DNA of 64,000 nucleotides from Glacieibacterium sp038210595 (GCA_038210595.1 JBBQWN010000004.1:69334-133333), one strand, 5' to 3'. Numbered from the stretch's first letter, positions 43,550-52,138 are shown. Numbers and translations are program-made. The notes: generated by a model not told the origin, from the sequence alone.

Positions 43550-43927
43550 ATGCGCAACCAACTCCAACGAGCGGTCGTGGCTTTGGCGCAGACCGCTGAC
43601 ATTCAGCTTTCACTCTTCCCCGACTTTGTTTGCAAAGCAGACGAGTTGGCGTTGGATTTTGAAGATGGGCTGTATGAGATGGTCGGGCACGAAGATGAGT
43701 TCTCGGGCAAACAGCGAGCCGCAATCGATACGCTGGATAAGCTTATTTTGTCAAAATGTGGCGAGCAGGACGCTTCGTTTTGGAATGAGACGGCTGTTCG
43801 CGAGCATCCGTTTTGGGAAGAGATACGGACAGCGGCCAAGGAAGCCGCCGCCACGATTGGTTGGGATTTAAGTACTCTGCCACCGTCAAATGCAGTCTAC
43901 GTCTGCGGTCATCCAAGTGGCCGTTAA
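43550..43927 (+). CDS. hypothetical protein
   Basis: A 125-residue soluble acidic protein: a helical N-terminus (MRNQLQRAVVALAQTADIQLSLF), ADELALDFEDGLYEMVG, SGKQRAAIDTLDKLIL and HPFWEEIRTAAKEAAATIGWDL, with three Cys. I recognise no family. Its coding stretch is about half A+T, unlike thrC or SURF1, and it lies between genes that usually adjoin, so it was probably gained by transfer. It could be a small immunity-like or regulatory protein; nothing in the sequence decides this. Confidence 0.65.
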   Translation: MRNQLQRAVVALAQTADIQLSLFPDFVCKADELALDFEDGLYEMVGHEDEFSGKQRAAIDTLDKLILSKCGEQDASFWNETAVREHPFWEEIRTAAKEAAATIGWDLSTLPPSNAVYVCGHPSGR

Positions 43928-43994
43928 TCACCCGAAGCGGACGCCAGCACCCTTCCAAACAGAGCATCCCGTGGCCGCCACGCGCACTTTCTCC

Positions 43995-44023
43995 TTGACA
44001 TCGCGAACCGTATCGGTTAGAAG
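43995..44023 (+). promoter_or_regulatory. strong vegetative-type promoter
   Basis: TTGACA (43995-44000), 17 bases, TAGAAG (44018-44023). The -35 box is perfect and the spacing is right. No coding gene follows on this strand for more than 6 kb. Confidence 0.6.
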
Positions 44024-44410
44024 TCCTCTCAGGCGGGCTGGCGTCCGAAACACGCCGGTCCAACGGCCTGCCGCGCTGCCGGTCCCTCTGCTGCCGACAG
44101 CGTGGCGCGAACATCTGCACGGGTTTGAGCGCACAGCATGATCCCAGGAGGACGGATACCACCGGCCAAAGGCACGGCCACATAACGGCACACCCCAGGC
44201 AACAGTATCGGCCACCGGCGGCGTAAGAAACCGCTACACAGTCCTCCGCCGCCAAGCCGCTCGTGATCACAGTGTTTGCAACCAGTCGTCGCCGAGGTCC
44301 GCCTCTCCCGAGCCGTTTCGGGGTCGGGGCAGCGGACCGGAGCGGGGACGCGCCGGCGGGTGCGGAGTGCGGGACCTGCAAGTCCTTCGCCAACCGTGAC
44401 GCCGTACGCT

Positions 44411-44440
44411 GGCCCTCCCCGGCTCACACCGGGGAGGGCC
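44411..44440. terminator. perfect 12-base hairpin, probable terminator
   Basis: GGCCCTCCCCGG (44411-44422), loop of 6, CCGGGGAGGGCC (44429-44440), all paired. It lies 17 bases after the SURF1 stop on the minus strand. T-runs are absent on the minus strand and only TTGG follows on the plus strand, so a pause or RNA-protecting hairpin is also possible. Confidence 0.55.
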
Positions 44441-44456
44441 TTGGCGTGCGCGTCGT

Positions 44457-45068
44457 TCAGGCGCGCCGCCGAGCCACGAAAATCCCGTAGATGATGCCCA
44501 GCGTCGCGGCGAAGCTGAACCACTGGATCGCATAGCTGAGGTGGCTGTCGGGCAGGTCGGCCGGCGTCGGCGTCCGCGACGGCTCCAGCGGCGCGACCGC
44601 GGTCCGCGGGATCAGCATGAACAGCGGGCGGCCGGGCTGCTTGTCATAGGGGCGTTCGATGATGGTGCCGTCGAACTCGGTATCGACGGTCAGCTGCCCC
44701 TCGAACGGCCGCGGCGTCCAGCCGGCGACGACGACGAGATCGGGGTGGCTGCGGTGCGGCGCGCTGCAGGCGACCAGCACAAGGAACCCGGACTCGCCCT
44801 TCGCGCTCTCGCCGCCGCGGATGTCGTAGGGGCTGACCCGCCCCGGGCGGCAATCCACATGGGCGCGGCGGTAGGCGACGCTGCCCGCCCCGATCATCGC
44901 GCGGTAATAGTCGGAGGGCGTCAGCGGCGGCAGCGTCTGCGCCGCCTCCAGCCGGGCGATCAGGTCATGCTTCCACGCGCGGCGCTGCAGCTGCCAGAAG
45001 CCGAGCCAGACCATGACGCCGACCATCGCGACCGTCATCAGCGTCGGGACCAGCGGCAGCCGCCTCAT
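44457..45068 (-). CDS. SURF1 family cytochrome oxidase assembly protein
   Basis: A 203-residue protein with a membrane helix at each end (LMTVAMVGVMVWLGFWQLQRRAWK and SYAIQWFSFAATLGIIYGIFV) and a periplasmic loop between, the SURF1 layout. GFWQLQRR and AIQWFSFA are family marks. SURF1 helps put heme a into subunit I. Its ATG overlaps the DUF983 stop by 4 bases; it is the last gene of the cox cluster. Confidence 0.93.
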   Translation of the reverse strand: MRRLPLVPTLMTVAMVGVMVWLGFWQLQRRAWKHDLIARLEAAQTLPPLTPSDYYRAMIGAGSVAYRRAHVDCRPGRVSPYDIRGGESAKGESGFLVLVACSAPHRSHPDLVVVAGWTPRPFEGQLTVDTEFDGTIIERPYDKQPGRPLFMLIPRTAVAPLEPSRTPTPADLPDSHLSYAIQWFSFAATLGIIYGIFVARRRA

Positions 45069-45430
45069 TCGCGCCGCCCGAGCCGGGCCTCGTTCTTGTA
45101 TTCGAGCGCGACCAGCAGCGCCTTGGCAAAGCGCAGCAGGGCGAGCGTCAGCACCAGCGTCAGTGGAACCCAGATCAGCGCGTGCAGCCACCACGGCGGC
45201 GACCGCGACAACTCCAGCCAGATCGCGCCGACAACGACCACCGTCCCGACCAGGAAGATCAGGAACGGGGCGGCGGCGTCACCAACATCGAACTGGGTGA
45301 AATCCAGACCGCACTTCGGGCAGCTGCCAGCGAAACCGATAATCGAGCGGAACAGCGTCGGCGCGCCGCAGCGCGGGCAGGCCCCCATCACCGCACCCGC
45401 GACCAGCGGGCGGGCCAGCGGCCGGGTCAC
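45065..45430 (-). CDS. DUF983 family protein
   Basis: A 121-residue protein with two zinc-ribbon CxxC pairs (ACPRCGAPTLF, SCPKCGLDF), then DVGDAAAPFLIFLVG and two membrane helices. DUF983 proteins are constant companions of cox genes in alphaproteobacteria, probably in assembly. The start is the GTG at 45430, which sits in the second copy (in reading order) of a tandem duplication; the GTG of the first copy opens only a 9-codon mini-ORF. Confidence 0.9.
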   Translation of the reverse strand: MTRPLARPLVAGAVMGACPRCGAPTLFRSIIGFAGSCPKCGLDFTQFDVGDAAAPFLIFLVGTVVVVGAIWLELSRSPPWWLHALIWVPLTLVLTLALLRFAKALLVALEYKNEARLGRRE

Positions 45431-45473
45431 GATGTCGCCCCCGGCGACGGGCTCACGATGTCGCCCCCGGCGA
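45427..45473. repeat. 21-base direct repeat with 26-base period at the DUF983 start
   Basis: Copies at 45427-45447 and 45453-45473 are identical. Read on the minus strand each holds a GGGGGC ribosome-site-like stretch and GACATCGTGA. The upstream GTG (45456-45454) opens a mini-ORF of nine codons whose TGA overlaps the GTG of DUF983. Confidence 0.95.
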
Positions 45474-45478
45474 AGGGG

Positions 45479-46312
45479 TCAAGTCGCCGCGGCTGCGACC
45501 GCCGCGCCGAACTTCGACCCCCAGACGTAGATCGACACGAACAGGAACAACCAGACGACGTCGACGAAGTGCCAGTACCAGGCGGCGGCCTCGAAGCCGA
45601 AATGCTGCTTCGGGGTGAAGTCACCGCGATACGCGCGCGCCAGGCAGACGATCAGGAAGATCGTGCCGACGATGACGTGGAAGCCGTGGAAGCCGGTCGC
45701 CATGTAGAAGGTCGCGCCATAGATGTTGCCGGCAAAGCCGAACTCGGCGTGGTGATATTCGAACGCCTGAACGGTGCTGAAGATGAGGCCGAGGGCGATG
45801 GTCAGCCACAGACCGGTCTTGAGCCCCTCGCGGTCGCCGTGGATCAGCGCGTGGTGCGCCCAGGTGACGGTGGTGCCCGACAGCAGCAGGATCATCGTGT
45901 TGAGCAGCGGGAAGACGAACGGATCGAGCACCTCGATGCCCTTCGGCGGCCAGACGCCGCCGATGACTTCCGCACCGCTCGGGTAGAGCGAGGCGCTGAA
46001 ATAGGCCCAGAACCAGGCGACGAAGAACATCACCTCGGACGCGATGAACAGGATCATCCCGTAGCGGTGGTGAAGCTGGACGACCGGCGTATGGTCGCCG
46101 GTGTTGGCCTCGTGCACGACGTCCGCCCACCAGCGGTAGAAAGTGTAGAGGATCAGCGCAGTACCGACCGCGAACAGCCACGGGGCCCAGGTGCCGGCCT
46201 TGTGCATCCAGGCCACCGCACCGGTCGCCAGCACCAGCGCCGAGAACGCGCCGAGCAGCGGATTCGCCGACGGATTGACGATGTGGAATGCGTGGGTCTT
46301 GCCCGCTGCCAT
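45479..46312 (-). CDS. ctaE: cytochrome c oxidase subunit III
   Basis: A 277-residue membrane protein with seven helices. HAFHIVNPSANPL and WARHEGD-like ANTGDHTPVVQLHHRYGMILFIASEVMFF are typical, and the second half holds GFHGFHVIVGTIFLI and YWHFVDVVWLFLF. It is the third core subunit of aa3-type oxidase. The intergenic gap to ctaG is 27 bases. Confidence 0.96.
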   Translation of the reverse strand: MAAGKTHAFHIVNPSANPLLGAFSALVLATGAVAWMHKAGTWAPWLFAVGTALILYTFYRWWADVVHEANTGDHTPVVQLHHRYGMILFIASEVMFFVAWFWAYFSASLYPSGAEVIGGVWPPKGIEVLDPFVFPLLNTMILLLSGTTVTWAHHALIHGDREGLKTGLWLTIALGLIFSTVQAFEYHHAEFGFAGNIYGATFYMATGFHGFHVIVGTIFLIVCLARAYRGDFTPKQHFGFEAAAWYWHFVDVVWLFLFVSIYVWGSKFGAAVAAAAT

Positions 46313-46339
46313 GCGATTAGCCTCTGTGCCTTGTCGCGC

Positions 46340-46891
46340 TCATAGCTGCGACCGGTTGCGCTCGTCCACCGGGTAGAAGGTGTAGCTGAGCGTGATCTCG
46401 TCGATCTTGCGGGCGATCGGATCGTTCAGGATCGCCGGGTCGACATAATAGCTGACCGGCATGTCGACCGTCTCGCCGGCCTTCAGCGTCTGCTCGTTGA
46501 AGCAGAAGCACTGGATCTTCTTGAAATACTTGCCCGCGACATCGGGCGAGACATTGTAGGTGGCGCGGCCCGTCACCGGCGCGGCGCTGATGTTGACGGC
46601 CTTGTAGAACGCCAGCCGCTGCTCGCCGACGCGGATCGTCGTCTCCGTCGCCTCGGGCCGGAACTGCCACGGCATGCCGGGCGAGATGTTGCCGTCGAAG
46701 CGGATCTTGATGGTCTGCCCGGCCACCGTCGCGCCGGGTGCCGCAAGCGCGCGCTGCGTCGTGCCGCCAAAGCCGGTCGCCTGGCAGAAGGCGCGGTACA
46801 GTGGCACCGCGGCGAACGACATCGCGACCATGCCGGCGGCGATTGCGGCGGTCGCGAAGGCGGTGCGGTTGCGGGCGGCGAGCGCGGTCAT
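46340..46891 (-). CDS. ctaG: cytochrome c oxidase assembly protein CtaG (Cox11)
   Basis: A 183-residue protein with one N-terminal membrane helix and a periplasmic beta-sandwich domain. The copper motif CFCF is in FKKIQCFCFNEQTL, and the C-terminus DMPVSYYVDPAI is typical. It delivers copper to the CuB site of subunit I. The start overlaps the stop of the small CoxF-like gene (ATGA). Confidence 0.95.
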   Translation of the reverse strand: MTALAARNRTAFATAAIAAGMVAMSFAAVPLYRAFCQATGFGGTTQRALAAPGATVAGQTIKIRFDGNISPGMPWQFRPEATETTIRVGEQRLAFYKAVNISAAPVTGRATYNVSPDVAGKYFKKIQCFCFNEQTLKAGETVDMPVSYYVDPAILNDPIARKIDEITLSYTFYPVDERNRSQL

Positions 46892-47010
46892 ACCATGCGG
46901 ACCACGGTGATGCCGAAGAACAGCAACGCCAGCGCGCCGAGCAGCAGCCCGAGCGCCAGGCTGCGCGACTTGCGCTTGGCCAGGAATGCGGCGGTCTCGG
47001 CGGGGGTCAT
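46888..47010 (-). CDS. small CoxF-like membrane protein
   Basis: A 40-residue protein: a charged N-terminus (TPAETAAFLAKRKSRS) and one membrane helix (LALGLLLGALALLFFGITVV). It overlaps ctaB and ctaG by 4 bases each. Small single-helix proteins at this place in alphaproteobacterial cox clusters are often called CoxF; their role is not known. Confidence 0.75.
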   Translation of the reverse strand: MTPAETAAFLAKRKSRSLALGLLLGALALLFFGITVVRMV

Positions 47011-47918
47011 GCGACGATCCATTGGTCGGCGACGACAGCGGCGAAGATCAGGAACAGGTAGAGCAGCGAGAAACGGAACAGTTTCTTCTCCGGCCCCATC
47101 TCGGCCGTGGCGGTCGCGGTGTTTCGCGACACCGCCCAGGCTTGCGCGATGAAGATGCCGCCGAGCGCCAGCGCCACCGTGCCATAAAGCCAGCCCGCCA
47201 GACCAAGCGCCCACGGCAGCACCGACACCGGCACCAGCGCCAGCGCATACAGCAGCACCTGCGTGCGCGTCACCTTGAGGCCGTGGGTGACCGGCAGCAT
47301 CGGCACCCCGGCCTTCGAGTAATCGGCCTCTATGAACAGCGCGAGCGCCCAGAAATGCGGCGGCGTCCACAGGAAGATGATCGCGACTAGGATGACCGGC
47401 ATCAGCGTCACGTCGCCGGTCACGGCCGCCCAGCCGATCATCGGCGGGAACGCGCCCGCCAGCCCGCCGATGACAATGTTCTGCGGGGTCCGGCGCTTCA
47501 GCCAGACGGTATAGACGACGGCATAGAACAGGATCGAACCGAGCAGCAGCGCCGCCGCCAGCCAGCCGACCGCCAGCCCCATCACCATCACCGAACCGCC
47601 CGCCAGCGCGACGGCAAACGCCAGCGCCTCCTCCGGGCTGACGCGCCCGGCGGGGATCGGCCGGTTGGCGGTGCGCTTCATCACCGCGTCGATGTCGGCT
47701 TCGTACCACTGGTTGAGCGCACCCGCTGCTCCGGCCCCGACCGCGATGCACAGGATCGCGACGAAGCCGAGGAACGGGTTGATGTGCCCCGGCGCCGCGA
47801 ACAGCCCGCAGGCCGCCGTGAACACCACCAGCGTCATCACCCGGGGTTTCAGCAGCGCGAAATAATCGCGCCAGTCCGCGAGGTTCGTCGCGGACTGGGG
47901 AAGGGCCGTGGCGGTCAT
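47007..47918 (-). CDS. ctaB: protoheme IX farnesyltransferase (heme O synthase)
   Basis: A 303-residue membrane enzyme with about eight helices that adds a farnesyl group to heme b. The first Asp-rich motif is NQWYEADIDAVMKRTANRP and the second region is ILWTPPHFWALALF. The ATG at 47918 lies 1 base after the ctaD stop. Confidence 0.96.
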   Translation of the reverse strand: MTATALPQSATNLADWRDYFALLKPRVMTLVVFTAACGLFAAPGHINPFLGFVAILCIAVGAGAAGALNQWYEADIDAVMKRTANRPIPAGRVSPEEALAFAVALAGGSVMVMGLAVGWLAAALLLGSILFYAVVYTVWLKRRTPQNIVIGGLAGAFPPMIGWAAVTGDVTLMPVILVAIIFLWTPPHFWALALFIEADYSKAGVPMLPVTHGLKVTRTQVLLYALALVPVSVLPWALGLAGWLYGTVALALGGIFIAQAWAVSRNTATATAEMGPEKKLFRFSLLYLFLIFAAVVADQWIVA

Positions 47919-47919
47919 G

Positions 47920-49584
47920 CTATTTGATCTGCGGCAGCGTCTCGAACTGGTGGAACGGCGGCGGCGAGCTCAAGGTCCACTCGAGTGTCGTCGCGCCTTC
48001 ACCCCAGTAGTTGTCGCCGACGCGCTTGCCGGCGAACAGCGACCAGATGACGTTGGCAAAGAAGAACAGCATGCCGACGCCCATGATCGCATAGCCGATC
48101 GACGAGATGTGGTTCCAGTAGGTGAACGCCTCCGGATAGTCCGGGATGCGCCGCGGCATGCCCTGCTGCCCCAGGAAATGCTGGGGGAAGAACATGACGT
48201 TGACGCCGACGAAGAACACCCAGAAGTGCAGCTGGCCCAGCACCTCGTTATAGGCGCGGCCGCTCATCTTGCCGAACCAGTAGTAGAAGCCCGCGAAGAT
48301 CGCGAACACGGCACCCAGCGACAGCACGTAGTGGAAGTGCGCCACCACGTAATAGCTGTTGTGCATATACTGGTCGACGCCGGCGTTCGACAGCAGCACG
48401 CCGGTAACGCCGCCGACCGTGAACATGAAGATGAACCCGATCGCCCACAGCATCGGCGTCTTGAACTCGATCGAGCCGCCCCACATCGTCGCGATCCAGC
48501 TGAAGATCTTGATGCCGGTCGGCACCGCGATGATCATCGTCGCGGCGGTGAAGTACATCTTGGTGTTCACGTCGAGGCCCGAGGTGAACATGTGGTGGGC
48601 CCAGACGATGAAGCCGATGCCGCCGATGGCGACCATCGCGTAGGCCATGCCGAGATAGCCGAACACCGGCTTTTTCGAGAAGGTCGAGATGATCTGGCTG
48701 ATCATGCCGAAGCCCGGCAGGATCAGGATGTAGACCTCGGGGTGACCGAAGAACCAGAACAGGTGCTGGTACAGGATCGGGTCGCCGCCGCCCGACGGAT
48801 CGAAGAACGTCGTGCCGAAGTTGCGGTCGGTCAGCAGCATGGTGATCGCACCGGCCAGCACCGGCAGCGACAGCAGCAGCAGGAAGGCGGTGACCAGCAC
48901 CGACCACACGAACAGCGGCATCTTGTGCAGCGTCATGCCCGGTGCGCGCATGTTGAAAATGGTGGTGATAAAGTTGATCGCGCCGAGGATCGACGACGCA
49001 CCGGCAAGGTGCAGCGACAGGATCGCCATGTCGACCGCGGGGCCGGGATGGCCGCTGGTCGACAGCGGCGGATAGACCGTCCAGCCGGTGCCGGCACCGT
49101 TGAAGCCGGCCGGGCCGGGCACGAACATCGAGCCGACGAGCAGCAGGAATGACGGCACCAGCAACCAGAAGGAGACATTGTTCATGCGCGGGAACGCCAT
49201 GTCCGGCGCGCCGATCATCAGCGGCACGAACCAGTTGCCGAACCCGCCGATCATCGCCGGCATGACGGTGAAAAACACCATGATCAGGCCGTGCGCGGTG
49301 ATGAACACGTTCCACAGGTGATAGCTGGCGTCGAGATTGCCCTGCGTCCACCACGTCAGATACTGGATGCCGGGCTGCGACAGCTCCAGCCGCATGATGC
49401 CCGAGATGGCGCCGCCAATGGTCCCCGCGATCACCGCGAAGATCAGGTACAGCGTGCCGATGTCCTTGTGGTTGGTCGAGAACAGCCAGCGGGTGACGAA
49501 GCCCATCGGGGCGTGGCCGTGATCGTCATGCGCGTGGTCGTGCGCGGCCTCGAGGTTGGCGGTCTTGGTCGGCGGGCTGGCCAT
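47920..49584 (-). CDS. ctaD: cytochrome c oxidase subunit I
   Basis: A 554-residue catalytic subunit of aa3-type oxidase with twelve helices. WFFGHPEVYILILPGFG holds the CuB His and the cross-linked Tyr, HHMF the other two CuB His, and HFHYVLSLG the heme ligands. The N-terminus is rich in His and Asp. I use ATG 49584, just after GAGAGAG; a TTG at 49602 overlaps the ctaC stop and would add six residues. Confidence 0.97.
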   Translation of the reverse strand: MASPPTKTANLEAAHDHAHDDHGHAPMGFVTRWLFSTNHKDIGTLYLIFAVIAGTIGGAISGIMRLELSQPGIQYLTWWTQGNLDASYHLWNVFITAHGLIMVFFTVMPAMIGGFGNWFVPLMIGAPDMAFPRMNNVSFWLLVPSFLLLVGSMFVPGPAGFNGAGTGWTVYPPLSTSGHPGPAVDMAILSLHLAGASSILGAINFITTIFNMRAPGMTLHKMPLFVWSVLVTAFLLLLSLPVLAGAITMLLTDRNFGTTFFDPSGGGDPILYQHLFWFFGHPEVYILILPGFGMISQIISTFSKKPVFGYLGMAYAMVAIGGIGFIVWAHHMFTSGLDVNTKMYFTAATMIIAVPTGIKIFSWIATMWGGSIEFKTPMLWAIGFIFMFTVGGVTGVLLSNAGVDQYMHNSYYVVAHFHYVLSLGAVFAIFAGFYYWFGKMSGRAYNEVLGQLHFWVFFVGVNVMFFPQHFLGQQGMPRRIPDYPEAFTYWNHISSIGYAIMGVGMLFFFANVIWSLFAGKRVGDNYWGEGATTLEWTLSSPPPFHQFETLPQIK

Positions 49585-49598
49585 GCTCTGGCTCTCTC

Positions 49599-50648
49599 TC
49601 AATTGGTGGCGGCTTGCGCGGCGACGGCCGGCGCAGGCTGGGTGGCGGTGGTGTCGGCGGCGACCGGCGCTGGGGCAGCCTGGGCCCCGGCAGCGCTGGC
49701 ATTGGCGGGGTCAGCCGCCACCGGTGTCGTCGCGGCTTCGGCGGCAGCGGTCGCGGCAGCCTTCGGGACGATGCCGTTTTCCTTCTGCTTGGCCGCGATC
49801 CAGGCGGCGTAACGCTCCTTGGAGACGACCTCGATGGCGACCGGCATGAAGGCGTGGCGGGTGCCGCACAGCTGATAGCACTGGCCGAAATACACGCCGG
49901 GCTTGGTCGCCTTGAACCAGGTCTCGTTGATGCGGCCCGGCACCGCATCCATCTGCACCCAGAACGCCGGGATCATGAAGGCGTGGATGACGTCGGCGGC
50001 GGTGACCAGCACCTTGACCGTCGCGCCGACCGGCACGACGACGCGGTTGTCGACGTCGAGCTGATACGGCGTGCCGGCCTTCGCCGCCTCGTCCTTGGTC
50101 AGCATGATCGAATCGAAGCTGAAGCCGCCCGCATCGGGATATTCGAATTCCCAATACCATTGGTGGCCGGTTGCCTTGATCGTCAGGTCGGCCTTGGGCG
50201 GCGTGTACTGGTTGGCCAGCAGCCGGAACGACGGCACCGCGATCCACACCAGGATCAGCACCGGCACCACCGTCCAGACGACCTCGACCACCGTATTGTG
50301 GCTGGTCCGCGACGCGTTCGGGTTGCGCGACCGGCGATAGCGCAACACCACCCAGCCGAGCAGCCCCACGACGAAGATCGAGATCGTCACCATCATCGGG
50401 TTGAGCACGTCGAACACCATGTTCTGCGCTTCGGTGCCGATCGGCGTCACCTGCGTCTGCAGGTTCCAAGCGCCGGGGGTCGGCTGACCGATGCCCGGGG
50501 TCGCGGCGGTCCGATCGAAGGCCGGCACGGCAGCGGGAACGGCAACGGTGGCGACGGGCGTGACCGGGGCGGCGGCGACCTGCGCCAGCGTTCCCGCCGG
50601 GGCGAGCGCCAGCAACAGCGCGGAAAGGACTAGCCTCGGTCGGTTCAT
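49599..50648 (-). CDS. ctaC: cytochrome c oxidase subunit II
   Basis: A 349-residue protein with a signal peptide, two membrane helices (about 85-155) and a cupredoxin domain. The CuA ligands are in DVIHAFMIPAFWV and GQCYQLCGTRHAFMPV. The C-terminus is extended by roughly 60 residues of Ala, Pro and Thr, longer than in most subunits II, and no heme c motif (CxxCH) is present in it. First gene of the cox run. Confidence 0.95.
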   Translation of the reverse strand: MNRPRLVLSALLLALAPAGTLAQVAAAPVTPVATVAVPAAVPAFDRTAATPGIGQPTPGAWNLQTQVTPIGTEAQNMVFDVLNPMMVTISIFVVGLLGWVVLRYRRSRNPNASRTSHNTVVEVVWTVVPVLILVWIAVPSFRLLANQYTPPKADLTIKATGHQWYWEFEYPDAGGFSFDSIMLTKDEAAKAGTPYQLDVDNRVVVPVGATVKVLVTAADVIHAFMIPAFWVQMDAVPGRINETWFKATKPGVYFGQCYQLCGTRHAFMPVAIEVVSKERYAAWIAAKQKENGIVPKAAATAAAEAATTPVAADPANASAAGAQAAPAPVAADTTATQPAPAVAAQAATN

Positions 50649-50748
50649 CAGGCCCTCAGGTCACGGTGGAACGCCGCGCGGGCGCTCGAAGTTGCGCGGC
50701 TTATATGCGCCGTGGTGCAGTGCGACAAGCGCGCTATGGGTCGCAGGC

Positions 50749-51567
50749 TCAGGCCTTCAGATCGGCGAACCGCGGCTGTTCCTTGCGCATCTGGGCACCG
50801 ACCGCGACGGGTACATCCTCGCCCTGCAGCATCGCGGCGTTCCACAGCGCGACATATTCGAGCCCTTCCGCAATCGACTGGTCGCGGCCGCGGTTGAGCA
50901 CCTGCTTGATACCGGTGATGGCGAGCGGCGACTTCGCCGCGATCTCCTGCGCCAGCGCGTGTGCGGCGGCGAGCGCCGCCTCGTGGTCGACCTCGACGCG
51001 GTTGAGGAAGCCGTGCTGCTTCGCCTCCGCGGCGGGAAAGCGCCGCCCGGTATAGGCGAGCTCGCGGATCAGCCCCTGCGGCAGCAGATGCGGGATGCGC
51101 TGCAGCGTGCCGACATCGGCAACGATGGCGATGTTGACCTCCTGCACCGTGAAGAAACAGTCCACTGTCCCGACCCGCATGTCGCAGGCGGTGACAAAAT
51201 CGACGCCGCCGCCGATGCAGCCGCCCTGCACCACCGCGATCACCGGCACCCGGCAGCGGTCGACGACGCTGAACGTCTCCTGCATCTGATGGATGTGGCG
51301 GCGGAAGGCCTCGCGGGCCCGGCCGATGTCGCCGGTCGGCCCGCCGAGGTCCGACGCCGCCATGCCGAGGTCGAGCCCGGCGGTGAAGTGCTTGCCGGTC
51401 GAGGCGATCACGACGGCGCGCACCGAGGTGTCGGCGTCGATCGCCGCGAACACCTCGATCAGCTCGGTCCAGAACGCCTTGTTCATCGTGTTCAGCGCCT
51501 GCGGGCGGCTGAGCGTCACCGTGGCGACGGCATCGGCCACGCCAAGCGTCATCGTGGTCAGTTCCAT
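50749..51567 (-). CDS. crotonase family protein, delta3,5-delta2,4-dienoyl-CoA isomerase-like
   Basis: A 272-residue enoyl-CoA hydratase/isomerase fold. QGGCIGGGVDFVTACDMR followed by FFTVQEVNIAIVADVGTLQRIPHL matches the dienoyl-CoA isomerase ECH1, with its acidic residues in QEVN and ADVG. The oxyanion hole is KHFTAGLDLG. It would help degrade unsaturated fatty acids, the same pathway as the DECR-like SDR at 3 kb. ATG 51567 starts just before the domain. Confidence 0.88.
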   Translation of the reverse strand: MELTTMTLGVADAVATVTLSRPQALNTMNKAFWTELIEVFAAIDADTSVRAVVIASTGKHFTAGLDLGMAASDLGGPTGDIGRAREAFRRHIHQMQETFSVVDRCRVPVIAVVQGGCIGGGVDFVTACDMRVGTVDCFFTVQEVNIAIVADVGTLQRIPHLLPQGLIRELAYTGRRFPAAEAKQHGFLNRVEVDHEAALAAAHALAQEIAAKSPLAITGIKQVLNRGRDQSIAEGLEYVALWNAAMLQGEDVPVAVGAQMRKEQPRFADLKA

Positions 51568-51598
51568 TGGCGTCACTCCCCGGCTATCGTTGCATCCG

Positions 51599-52138
51599 AT
51601 GACCAAGTTCACCGTCAACGGCAACCCCGTCCAGTATCTGATGCCGGCATCGACCCCGCTGCTGTGGGCGCTGCGCGACGCGTCGAACCTGACCGGCACC
51701 AAGTTCGGTTGCGGCGCCGGGCTGTGCGGCGCGTGCACGGTCCACATCGATGGCGTCGCCCAACGGTCATGCCAGGTCGCGATCGGCGATATCGAGGGCA
51801 GCTTCGTCACCACCATCGAAGGCCTCGCCGACGACCGCAGCCACCCGGTCCAGCAGGCGTGGATTGCCGAACAGGTGCCGCAGTGCGGTTACTGCCAGTC
51901 GGGCATGATCATGGCGGTGGCGGCGCTGCTCAAGACCAACAAGCGCCCCAGTGACGCGGACATCGACGCGGCGATCACCAACCTCTGCCGCTGCGGCACC
52001 TATCCGCGCATCCGCAAGGCGATCCACCGCGCCGCGGCGGGCGGCGTCGACGCCGGCGTGCCGAGCCCCGAGACGACGCCGAGCGAGGCGGCCCGGATCG
52101 CGCCGTCGCTGGTCGCGCGGCCGGTTCCGGCCACTTGA
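51599..52138 (+). CDS. (2Fe-2S)-binding protein, isoquinoline 1-oxidoreductase alpha subunit-like
   Basis: A 179-residue protein with a plant-type [2Fe-2S] domain (GTKFGCGAGLCGACTVHIDG) and the all-helical [2Fe-2S] domain (QCGYCQSGMIM, CRCGTYPRIRKAI), as in small subunits of molybdenum hydroxylases. It has an added C-terminal 30 residues rich in Pro and Ala. The large molybdopterin subunit that normally follows is absent; the next gene is a GFA protein coupled by TTGA. It therefore needs a partner from elsewhere or serves another reaction. Confidence 0.88.
   Translation: MTKFTVNGNPVQYLMPASTPLLWALRDASNLTGTKFGCGAGLCGACTVHIDGVAQRSCQVAIGDIEGSFVTTIEGLADDRSHPVQQAWIAEQVPQCGYCQSGMIMAVAALLKTNKRPSDADIDAAITNLCRCGTYPRIRKAIHRAAAGGVDAGVPSPETTPSEAARIAPSLVARPVPAT

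Larger units (their letters stand above)
43928..44456 (+). other. 529-base region without a recognisable gene; possible structured RNA
   Basis: The region starts with a good promoter (43995-44023), is rich in short inverted repeats, and ends with a perfect hairpin (44411-44440). No open frame in it looks coding: a 216-codon frame on the minus strand has an odd composition rich in Cys, Arg and Trp. A transcript of about 400 bases would run from the promoter to the hairpin. A non-coding RNA, or a detached leader of a ribosomal-protein operon, are both possible. Confidence 0.4.

Noticed and set aside
43743..44393. A 216-codon minus-strand frame in the region between thrC and SURF1.
   Set aside because: It is antisense to the orphan gene at one end, rich in Cys, Arg and Trp, and has no ribosome site or family likeness.
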